Positions 18,305 through 28,600 of a stretch of 64,000 nt of DNA are shown one piece after another. The stretch's first letter is position 1, and the number at the start of each line of letters is the position of its first letter. Under the pieces are notes generated by a model. It did not search any database. It was given only the letters and a program-made list of their open reading frames with translations, and had not been told where the DNA came from. The DNA lies in assembly GCF_000024005.1 (NCBI RefSeq), contig NC_013132.1:4210001-4274000 (forward strand), read 5' to 3'. This DNA is from Chitinophaga pinensis DSM 2588 (lineage in GTDB: Bacteria; Bacteroidota; Bacteroidia; Chitinophagales; Chitinophagaceae). Both the position numbers and the translations under genes were made by a program.

Positions 18305-21300
18305 ATGGAAATATTAAACGCCGCCATACAAAAACAGTCCTTTGAGTACTGGTTGAAAAAAATTACCGTACAGAATGACTGGTTAGCGGATTATATGGAA
18401 GAACAGAAAGAATTGCCCTTACTGCTGTCTGAAGAAATACCCGGCAGCGTAGTGGAAGACCTTCGTAAGGTAGCCCGGAATGATATTTCAGCGTACGTAT
18501 TGTTCTTCTCTGTTTACTCTTTTCTCTTATATCGTTACTTCGGTAAAAACTGCCTGATCACCTCAGCTGATCTGAAACTGTTTTCTCCATCATCAGCAGA
18601 GCGTCTGCTGTTTTATGCCAGCGCAATCAGTGAAGACACAACAGTCAAAGAGATGATTACCGGTTTTCAACAGGAACTGATGGCAGTACTGGAGAAACGT
18701 GATATAGATATTTATGCATTGCTGGGAGCGGCAGAAAATAAAGGCGTCGATACTGACCGCCTTCAATGCTTCGCATTTCAGCACGAAACAGCCAGTGAAC
18801 AATCACAGCTGGCTGATAAAAGCAGACTGAAACTGCTGATCCGTGAAAATGAAGGCGCCCTCACAGTGCAATTGCAGGTGAACGGTTTCAGAGAAGGAAA
18901 ACTCATCGGACAACAGTTTATTGATCACTATGCATATCTGCTGTCCGAAATACAACACCTGCTGGATCGTCGTATCGCAGACATAGAACTGCCTTTGCCC
19001 GCAGTTGCCAAAGTAGCAATACCGGAAGATACCACAACCGTATTGGATCTCTTCAAGACACAGGCACAACAGCAGCCGGAACAAATTGCACTGGTAAGCC
19101 GTGGTATACAATATACCTACGCAAAACTGGATGACGAAAGCAATAAACTGGCAAACTATCTGCTGACAGAAGAACAGGTCACAAAAGGACAGCCAGTCGC
19201 ATTATTGTTGCCACGCAGCGAATGGATCCTGACAGGTATACTGGGCATACTGAAAGCAGGCGCCGCTTTTGTACCGCTTGATCCTGCATGGCCGGTTAAC
19301 AGACTACAGTACATCCTCGATGATGCAGGTGTAGAGGTATTGCTGACAACAACAGAATACCTGGCCCAGCTGCCTTCATTCAAAGGGAAATTGTTCGCTT
19401 TTGATATACAACAGGATATGCTGCCCGTTGCGCCCGCACCGGAAATCTCCATCAACGGATCAGATGCAGCCTATATTATGTATACCTCCGGTACCACCGG
19501 ACAGCCTAAGGGTGTCGTTATCGAACACAAAGGAATCGCTAACTACGCCACCTGGCTGCATAATGACTTTCAATTTGGCGCAGGTGACGCTACGATCCTG
19601 GTAACCTCCTATGCGTTTGACCTGGGATACACCGCCATATGGGGTGCTATCCCATGGGGTGCTACACTGCATATCCCCGGCGAAGACTATAGTAAAATGC
19701 CGGAAAAATTATATGATTACCTCGCCGCACAGCAGATCAGTTTTATCAAATTAACGCCTTCACTATTTCATCTGCTGCTGAATGTTACCAACAATACGAA
19801 CCGCTTATCGCTGAAGAAAATATTTCTCGGTGGAGAAATGATCCGGCCGACAGATATCGCTGCTTTTACTGCGGACTATCCCGACACGCTGTTCGTGAAT
19901 CACTACGGACCGACTGAAAGTACCGTAGGTTGCATCTTCCACCGTGTACGTCGAGAAACATTTTCTTCTTTTGCTGCCCGCCCCGTGATCGGTCGCCCCA
20001 TCAGAAATACAGAAGTGCTGATCCTGGATGAATACCTGCACGTGTTACCGCATGGTGTATGGGGAGAGATCTGTGTCAGTGGACCCGGTGTAGCAAAAGG
20101 CTATCTGAATAAACCAGAGGTGACTGAAAAGCAGTTCGTCAGCAAAGACCTGGCCGTGAATGGTCGCGTTTACAGAACCGGAGACTATGGCCGTTACTTA
20201 GGTAATGGTACGATTGAACTGAAAGGACGTAAAGATAACCAGGCAAAGATCAGAGGATACAGAGTAGAACTGGAAGAGATCGAAAAATGCCTGGCGAATT
20301 ATCCTGATATCCATGAAGCAGCTGTCTTGCTGCAACGTGCAGCAGGTGATCAACATGCAAAACTGGTGGCTTTCTATACATTGGCAGAGACCAGAAAAGA
20401 GGTAAGCTCAGAAGCCATCATTAATTTTCTGAAAGCCTATCTGCCTGAATATATGATCCCTTCGGATATCATACCCCTGGATGTGATGCCGGTAAATGAA
20501 AATGGAAAGCTGAACAGGCAGGAATTATCAGCGTCTCTTGCAACAAAGAATACGCGTCGTCGTAGTAAACAGGTGTCACCGGTAAATGAGACCGAACGGA
20601 TTATCCTGAAAGTATGGCAGGACGTGTTAAAGAGAAATGATATCAGCACAATAGATAGCTTCTTCGAACTGGGTGGTAACTCCTTGCTGCTCGTACAGGT
20701 GAATATCACGCTGAACGAGTTTTTCCCTTCTCTGACCATAACCGATCTTTTCGCACACATCAATATAGCTGCACTGGCGGCACATATCGACCGTACAGAT
20801 GATACAACAGGTATGAGTCTGGCAGGTACAGGGATTCACTTCCCGGCTGACTATTTCGGTGCAGAAACGCCGTCCGCTGAGTTATTTGTAGCCTTAAGCG
20901 AAGAAGCAAGTGCCAGTGTAAGTGCGTCCGCGATCGCCTGTGGTATCTCTGAAATAGATATCTGCATTGGTACTTTCGCTTACGCACTAGGCAAATCAGC
21001 TGAAACCGGAGATGTACTGTTTCACCTATATGAAGGAGAAGGCAAGCTGAAACGCCTGTCTGTTCCCGTACATCGTGCAGAAACAAAAGAACAGTTATAT
21101 AGTACTGCTGCCTTACAGAGAGCACATCCGGAACTGGTTTTCCAGGCGGACAGTGTAATCCGCCCGACGACAAAAGACGAGATGACCTGGCCATTGATCA
21201 GCCTGAACGGCAAACCCGCCGTCGCCAATGGTATATTCGATATCATACTTACTATTCAGCAGAAAGAGGGCGTACTGGCCTTCTCGCTGGAACATACGCC

Positions 21301-21367
21301 CCGCTTAAATCCTGAAAAGATAGAAGCTTTACTGGACCTCTTTGTCAGTATGCTGGAACGCGCCTGA
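18305..21367 (+). CDS. NRPS module with half-condensation domains at both ends: half-C-A(Asp-like)-T-half-C
   Basis: A 1020-residue protein. The first ~235 residues resemble only the C-terminal half of a condensation domain; the half that would hold HHxxxDG is absent. The adenylation domain (~250-735; TSGTTGQPKG ~394) has the code D-L-T-K-F-G-H-V-G, an Asp/Asn-type code with His at position 322 that favours Asp. The thiolation domain follows (GGNSL, Ser793). The last ~190 residues again resemble a C-terminal condensation half without the catalytic histidines. The synthetase at 8,439 ends in a complete C domain that can form the bond to this residue, so the half domains may serve as docking or hydroxylase-recruitment surfaces (inference). 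The gene is preceded by the inverted repeat at 18,154 and followed 21 bases later by the acyltransferase gene. Confidence 0.88.
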   Translation: MEILNAAIQKQSFEYWLKKITVQNDWLADYMEEQKELPLLLSEEIPGSVVEDLRKVARNDISAYVLFFSVYSFLLYRYFGKNCLITSADLKLFSPSSAERLLFYASAISEDTTVKEMITGFQQELMAVLEKRDIDIYALLGAAENKGVDTDRLQCFAFQHETASEQSQLADKSRLKLLIRENEGALTVQLQVNGFREGKLIGQQFIDHYAYLLSEIQHLLDRRIADIELPLPAVAKVAIPEDTTTVLDLFKTQAQQQPEQIALVSRGIQYTYAKLDDESNKLANYLLTEEQVTKGQPVALLLPRSEWILTGILGILKAGAAFVPLDPAWPVNRLQYILDDAGVEVLLTTTEYLAQLPSFKGKLFAFDIQQDMLPVAPAPEISINGSDAAYIMYTSGTTGQPKGVVIEHKGIANYATWLHNDFQFGAGDATILVTSYAFDLGYTAIWGAIPWGATLHIPGEDYSKMPEKLYDYLAAQQISFIKLTPSLFHLLLNVTNNTNRLSLKKIFLGGEMIRPTDIAAFTADYPDTLFVNHYGPTESTVGCIFHRVRRETFSSFAARPVIGRPIRNTEVLILDEYLHVLPHGVWGEICVSGPGVAKGYLNKPEVTEKQFVSKDLAVNGRVYRTGDYGRYLGNGTIELKGRKDNQAKIRGYRVELEEIEKCLANYPDIHEAAVLLQRAAGDQHAKLVAFYTLAETRKEVSSEAIINFLKAYLPEYMIPSDIIPLDVMPVNENGKLNRQELSASLATKNTRRRSKQVSPVNETERIILKVWQDVLKRNDISTIDSFFELGGNSLLLVQVNITLNEFFPSLTITDLFAHINIAALAAHIDRTDDTTGMSLAGTGIHFPADYFGAETPSAELFVALSEEASASVSASAIACGISEIDICIGTFAYALGKSAETGDVLFHLYEGEGKLKRLSVPVHRAETKEQLYSTAALQRAHPELVFQADSVIRPTTKDEMTWPLISLNGKPAVANGIFDIILTIQQKEGVLAFSLEHTPRLNPEKIEALLDLFVSMLERA

Positions 21368-21388
21368 TGTTAATCTAATTCAAGTATC

Positions 21389-22639
21389 ATGTTGAAGACT
21401 GCATTTTTATTTCCCGGCCAGGGAGCACAATATACTGGCATGGGCAGACCGCTTTTTCAGACATCCGCCATCGCAAGGGAGGTCTACGAACAGGCATCGG
21501 ATGCCCTGCACATGGATATGAAGAAGCTTTGCTTTGAAGAAAGTGCCGCCACACTGGAACAGACAGAACTGGCCCAGCCCGCGATCCTTACTACCAGTGT
21601 AGCTGCTTTCAGACACTATACCCATCAGGAAGGATGGCCTGGTCCGCAATACATGGCCGGACATAGCCTGGGTGAGTATACCGCGCTTTGCTGCGCAGGT
21701 GCATTAGACCTGGGAGATGCAGTACGGCTGGTAAGGCAGCGCGGAAAGCTGATGCAGGAGGCCGTGCCGCTAGGTAAGGGCACAATGGCAGCTATCAGTG
21801 GACTAAGCGCAACCATCATTAAAGCGGCTTGCAAAGAGGCGCCGCGCGATACCGTATGGATCGCCGCATATAATCTGCAGAAACAGGTAGTCATCGCCGG
21901 TTATAAAGAACAAGTCAGTACCGTGATGCAGCAATGTGTAGCGCAGGGAGGAGAAGCAGTACAACTAAAAGTAAGCGCTCCTTTTCATACACCGTTGATG
22001 CAGTCAGCCGCTGATCAGTTGCTGGAACTGCTGAACGCCTGTACGATTTCACCATTGCAATGTGCGGTATTATCGAATGTAACCGGTACGCCTTACCAGA
22101 CAGAAACAGAAATAGTCAGCGGGTTGTATCAACAGATGACGCACCCTGTACAATGGCTGCCCTCCCTGGATTATCTATATAAAAACAGTGTAGAATACTT
22201 TGTAGATGCCGGCCCCAGAAAGTTGTTGCGCAACCAGGTGAAAAACCATGGTATGAAAGCAAAAGCTTATGCCATCGAAGAAATAGCAGATGTCAAAGCA
22301 CTGTTGGAAGATATAAAGGAGAACATCGCGGCATTGCCTACACCTGTCAGTAGGGCCCTGGCCATTGCGATCACTACAAAGAACCGCAATGATGATGATC
22401 AGGTATATGAAACAGACGTCATTCTCCCGTTCAGGAAAATGAAACAGTTGCAGGAAAAACTGGAGCAGGAACGCAGACTGCCGGAGCAGGAAGAAGTGAA
22501 GAACAGTTGTCTGCAACTGTTACAGTTATTGCAGGCAAAACGTCTGCCTGCAAAGGAATTAAAAGCATGTTTCCGCCGCTTATATTTTGAAACCGGTGCA
22601 GCTTTAGTATGGCCGGAGCTTAAAGAAATACAGCTATGA
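21389..22639 (+). CDS. Discrete (trans-acting) malonyl-type acyltransferase
   Basis: A 416-residue free-standing acyltransferase. It has the FabD-type opening FLFPGQGAQYTGMG, the nucleophile motif GHSLGEY (Ser93), and APFH with His ~200. Phe before that His is typical of malonyl-specific enzymes, while methylmalonyl enzymes usually have YASH. Residues ~310-416 are a C-terminal extension of unknown role with predicted helices (a charged stretch rich in Lys, Gln and Glu). Neither PKS module in the cluster has a working AT, so this enzyme must load at least one of them. The TGA stop overlaps the ATG of the next gene by four bases, which suggests translational coupling to the KS-ACP-aminotransferase synthetase. 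It may therefore serve that module. Confidence 0.92.
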   Translation: MLKTAFLFPGQGAQYTGMGRPLFQTSAIAREVYEQASDALHMDMKKLCFEESAATLEQTELAQPAILTTSVAAFRHYTHQEGWPGPQYMAGHSLGEYTALCCAGALDLGDAVRLVRQRGKLMQEAVPLGKGTMAAISGLSATIIKAACKEAPRDTVWIAAYNLQKQVVIAGYKEQVSTVMQQCVAQGGEAVQLKVSAPFHTPLMQSAADQLLELLNACTISPLQCAVLSNVTGTPYQTETEIVSGLYQQMTHPVQWLPSLDYLYKNSVEYFVDAGPRKLLRNQVKNHGMKAKAYAIEEIADVKALLEDIKENIAALPTPVSRALAIAITTKNRNDDDQVYETDVILPFRKMKQLQEKLEQERRLPEQEEVKNSCLQLLQLLQAKRLPAKELKACFRRLYFETGAALVWPELKEIQL

Positions 22640-25600
22640 TGAACAAGGACATATTTAACATGGATACAGACGCCGGCAAAAGGACCGGCGTCGCCAGACA
22701 TAGCCGTATTGAACGGATATCCACGACTGATATAGCCATCATCGGCATGAGCGGAAAATTCCCGATGGCCACTGATCTGCAGGTGTTCTGGAATAACCTG
22801 GTCACCGGTACGGATGGGGTAGGACCATTTCCTGCCAGCCGTATGACGGAAGTGAACAATTATCTTTCTTCCATTGGAATGCCGCCGTTCAGCCCTGAAC
22901 AGTTCAAGGAAAAAGGTTTCCTGGCAGATGTAGACAAATTTGATAACAAGTTTTTCTCCATCTCTCACAAAGAAGCCTGCCTGATGAACCCCGCACATCG
23001 CCTGTTCCTGGAAGTAGTATGGCATACCATACAGGATGCCGCACTATCATCCGCAAAACTCAAAGGAACGCGTACCGGCGTTTATGTAGGGTTCACCGAA
23101 AGAAATGAAGGCTACTATAACCTGGTAAAGGAAATGGAGCCGGAATTTGTCGGTATGGCACATCCGGGCAACGTAGCATCCATATTAGCCAGCCGCATTT
23201 CCTACCTGCTCGATCTGAAAGGTCCCGCTGTACTGGTAGATACCGCTTGTTCATCTTCTCTCGTGGCCATACATACTGCCTGTCAGGCACTGCGTAACGG
23301 AGAGATCGATATGGCAATAGCCGGTGGTGTTAACCTTAGCTGGCTGCCGGTAAAAGCACCCGATGGCGCCGGTATCGGCATCGAATCTAAAAGCGGAAGA
23401 GCAAGAACATTCGACGATCTCTCTGATGGAACGGTCGGTGGAGAAGGGGTGGCAGCAATCATGCTGAAACCTTACCGTGCAGCACTCAGAGATGGCGACC
23501 AGGTGATCGCCCTGATAAAAGGCAGTGCCAGTAACCAGGATGGTCGTTCTATCGGTATTACTGCTCCCAGCGTACACGCCCAGGTAGATGTGATTGAGAA
23601 AGCATGGCAGAATGCAGGTGTGGATCCTTTAACAATCTCCTACATGGAAGCACATGGAACAGCTACCAATCTGGGAGATCCTATTGAAATCGAAGCAATC
23701 ACACAAGCCTTTAGAAAATATACCACCAGGAAACAATTTTGCGCGATCGGCGCTGTAAAGACCAATGTTGGTCACCTGGATGCCGCCGCAGGAATGGCAG
23801 GCATCATCAAGGCGGCACTAGCCCTGAAAAATAAACAGATCCCCCCAAGTATTCATTTCGACAGACCTAACCGCAGAATAAGCTTTGAAACATCTCCCGT
23901 CTATGTGAACGATACGCTGCAGGACTGGGAAACAGAACAACAGGCGCCCAGACGTTGTGGCGTAAGTTCCTTCGGCATCAGTGGTACAAATTGCCACGTC
24001 GTACTGGAAGAAGCCCCCGTAACAGATGCGCCTTCCATAAAAAAGACAAGCCCCTTACTGGCCTGTTTTTCTGCAAAAAGCGAACAGGACCTCCTGCTGG
24101 TAGCGCAGCAAACACGCGCACACCTCAGTACACTGGCAGACTATCGTGTAGAAGATGTCTGCTATACATTGAATGCCGGCCGCGATCACCTGAAACACCG
24201 TTTTGTGCTCGAAATAAATAGCAGGGAAACGCTCGAACGTAAACTGGAAGATATCTGCATAAACGGTCTGCCGGCAGCACAAGCCATCAGGATGGAAAAA
24301 GCACAGGCAAGTGAAGCAGCCGCTCTGTTGTTGGAAGAATGGAAAGAACAAGCTACTGCCAGCCTGGTAACAGAGCTGGGCAGTTTATATATCAGTGGTG
24401 CGGAGGTTGACTGGCAGCAATTTTATACTGGCAGTAAACACCGTAGCATGGGTCTTCCTGGCTATCCCTTTGAACCCAAAAGATGTTGGATCACATACCC
24501 AGAAAAAGTAACAAACAGCACATTCATGGATACTACTCAGCAACAGCCCGCAGTGCAGTCAGCTACCACAGCAAAAGATCGTATTATATCTCAGCTCAGG
24601 GAGGTGATAGCAGGCGTATTCGAACTGGCCCCGGAAGAGATCAACACGACAGCTACATTCCTGGAAATGGGACTGGATTCCATTTCTATTATTCAGGTAA
24701 AACAGCTGGTTCGCTCAAAATACAGTATAGAAGTTACCATAGATACATTATTCAATGAGGCATCTACACTCGATGCACTCGCTGCTTATATCAGCCGTCA
24801 GCTACCGGACGAACCTGTCGCTATTGTCACCGCAACGCCGGTAGCGCCAGTCGCGCCGATAGTAAAGGAAGTGATCGCAGTGCAGACGATCTCAACAACG
24901 CCTGCAGGTAAATCAGCGCTGGAAACAATCGTAGAACAGCAATTGCAGATAATGGCTGATCAGCTGAAACTCCTGCATCCTGCTGAATCGGCACCTGTTC
25001 CACAACCGGTACAGACGCTTGCCCCGGTGACTGTTGCCAGACCTGCTGTAGTAGCCGCACCGGTAAAGGAAAAGCCACAGCAACAAACTAACTTCCAGTG
25101 GACAAGCACCGCATTCCATGACTTTGACGCCCGCCAACGCAGGAACCTGGACGATTTTATCGCAGCGTTTAATCGCAAAACCGGCGCTTCCAAACAACAC
25201 GTACAGCAATACCGCGCAAGTTTTGCCAACAACAGGAATACTGCGCACTACAATAAAACCCTGAAAGAGCTGTCCTATCCCATCATCATGAAATCTGCAC
25301 AGGGCGCCCGCCTCCGGGACCTGGATGGTAATGAATACATAGATATGTCGATGGGCTTTGGCGTATACCTTTTAGGGTATAACCATCCTGTCATTGAAAA
25401 GGCCATTCGTGAGTATGCCGGCAATTTTTTCCTCGGACCCATGTCCGATCTGCCTGGTGAAGTCGCTGAGTTAATACACGAACTGACGGGTGCAGACAGG
25501 GTCGCTTTTTATAACTCAGGTACGGAGGCCGTAATGGTCGCCCTGCGTCTCGCAAGAGCGGCTACCGGTAAAAACAAGGTGGTAATGTTTGCCGGTTCTT

Positions 25601-28600
25601 ACCATGGTACATTCGATGGCGTACTCGCACAACGTGATATGTTCTCCGGTAATTACAATGCCGTACCAAAAGGAGCCGGTATTCCACAGAATATGCTGGA
25701 GGATGTTTTACTGCTTGACTATGGAACGGATACTGCCTTACAGGTGATTCGCGAGCACGCACACGAGCTGGCAGCCGTATTGGTAGAACCTGTACAGAGC
25801 CGCCGTCCGGAATTCCAGCCGGTTGAATTTCTGCAGGAACTGAGAGCATTGACGGCAGACAAAGGCGTCGCGTTAATCTTCGACGAAATCATCTCCGGTT
25901 TCCGTATTCATCCAGGCGGATGCCAGCACAGATTCGGCATAAAAGCAGATCTGGTGACTTATGGAAAAATATCCGGTGGTGGATTGCCATTAGGTATCGT
26001 GGCCGGTAAATCAGCCTTCATGCATGGTGTGGACGGTGGTGAGCATTGGCAGTATGGAGATGATAGTCACCCGGTATTTGATCACCGTAAAACCTTTGTC
26101 GCAGGTACCTTCTGTCACCATCCGCTCACAATGGCCGCTTCCAAAGCAATGCTGACCTACCTGAAAGAACAGGGCCCCGCTTTACAGGAAACCCTGAATG
26201 CCCGTATGACGACACTGGCAGCAGAACTCAATACATTCTTTATTACACAGGGACTACCCATCAGTATCGTTAACTTCGGCTCCCTTTTCCAGATACGTGC
26301 AGGTATAGAATTATCATTGTTCTTCTATTATCTGGCCTATAAAGGCATCTATGTATGGGAGGGAATGACACTGTTCATTTCTCCTGCACACACAGACGCA
26401 GATATCGCAACCTTTGTAAAAGCAGTAAAAGACACCGTATCTGAAATGCAGGAAAAAGGATTCCTGGTTTCAAACGGCCAGCCGGCGATAGTAACGCCGC
26501 GCATTCCACTCACTAACGAACAAAAAAGACTCTGGTTCAAAGTAACGGCAAATGCACAGGCTAACGAAGCATTCATTGCCCGCCGTTCTTTTGACCTGGA
26601 AGAAGCTGTGAGCATCCCGGCATTAAAAGAAGCTGTCCGTCAACTGACAGCCCGCCATGAGATACTTCAGACCATCCGCATGGATGCAGAATATCTCTAC
26701 CTGCAACCAGGACTCACTCCTGAAATCGCCACTGAGCTGACGAAAGCAGCACTGCCATTTGACCTTGCCGGAGGGCCCCTGTTCCGGGTAGCCGCACAGG
26801 CGCAACCGGATGGAAGTACAAGGGTGCTGTTTACCATCCACGCGATCATCGCAGACGGCTGGTCCCTGAGCACACTGGCAAATGAACTGTCACAGCTATA
26901 CATAGCTGCAGTCTCCAATACAGCAATTAGCTTACCTGCAGCGCCATCCTTCAGACAATACGTAGAATGGATGCAAGCGCAACATACATCTCCCGCCGCA
27001 CGGGAAGCCGCTGCTTACTGGCAGACGCAATTAAAAGATACAGTAAGCACGCCTGCCTTGCCCGCTGTATCCGGTTCCGTTCTTACGCAGGATAGCGCCG
27101 GCGCCGGTTGGGTATGGGTGCTGACCAGACAACATACCGAAGAGGTAAAGAAATTTGCACAGGAAAACGGATTAAGCCTGTTCATGATGATGCTGGGTAG
27201 CTTCGAATGCCTTCTGTATCGTTTGAGTGGCCAGGCCCGCATGGTAGTCGGTATCCCTGCTTCTGGTCAACTACTGATGGAATTACCTGGTATGGTAGGA
27301 CAGTGCAATCAGATCCTGCCTTACATACATGAAGTGAACCCTGCACAGTCTTTCCGGAACTTCTTACAGGAAGTAAAACAGGCATGGTTAGGCTGTTATA
27401 AATACCAGCGTTTTTCCTGCCTGGACCTGCTGCAGGATGAAAATGCAGAGGATAGTTTCCCGGATATAAAGGTCTTGTTCAATATGGATCCTGCGCTGCG
27501 TAACGTAGAAGTAGAAGACATACAGGATGACGCCGTAAGCGAGAAAGCAGGGGAGAATAAATATGACTTTTTCCTGAACGTAATAGAAACAGGTGGTTTA
27601 CTACGCCTGCACTTCCAGTTCAATAAAAACTATTACCCTGAAAAGATAGTGCGTGCATGGATCGATAGCTTTAGCGCGATGTTGTATGCCGCTTTGCAGC
27701 AACCTGACAAGGCAGTGGCTCAACTACCCGTAACAGCCTTTCAGGCGCCGGTAATTCCCGTAAATACAATGACGCCACAGGCGAAAAATTCGCTGCAGGC
27801 TGTATTGGAAGAGAAAGCAGCACAGCTGCGCGATGAAGTAGCGTTAACATACAATGGTAATACCTACACTTACCAGTATATTAACCATATCGCCGGTTGT
27901 TTTGCTGGTTACCTGCAAAGAAAAGGTCAGGGTAAAGGCCAGTTGATCGCCGTACAGACAACAGGTGTGTTCGAAACATTATTGGTCGTACTGGCTGTAT
28001 TGAAGGCAGGAAGTACCTATACTCTACAGACTACAGAACAGGAAGACGCCGCCGTAATCGGGGATGATATATTCCTGAAATGGCTGAGCAGACAGAAACC
28101 CGGTATGAACAATTACCTGAGCGTAGATGTCAGCGACGCCGCTCCGGCCAGAATTGCCGGCGGACTGCAGATCAGCCATCGTAACCTGATCGCTTATCTC
28201 ACGGAGATCAGCAGAAAGACAATCGCCGCTTCAGCTAATGAAGGCTATACAGTGATCACAGCAGAGATAGACAGTAATAGCTGGACAGATATCATACTTG
28301 CCGGATGGTTGTCTGGTCAGCAGGTGTCAGTGTACCAGCAATTCAATGCCGCCGTCGTAACTGGTAACACCTTCCTCAGCAAACAAAGCTGGACACAGCA
28401 CATATTACTGAACGATACCATTTCTTTACAAGAAGAAAGCAGCCTGTTTATCATTGCTGCAACGCCGCTGACAGATCAGCACATCCGCAGATGGGAAGAC
28501 AAAGCCGTAGAAGGTAGTCAGGCCGGCTATTTTTATGCACCGGCAGGCGCTCCGCAATTGTTATCCTGGACACCGCTCTCCGCTACCAGTGAAGAAGCTG

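Noticed and set aside
22399..23025. Long minus-strand open frame (208 codons) opposite the AT and KS genes
   Set aside because: It overlaps the well-supported AT and KS coding regions and has no protein-like domain content.
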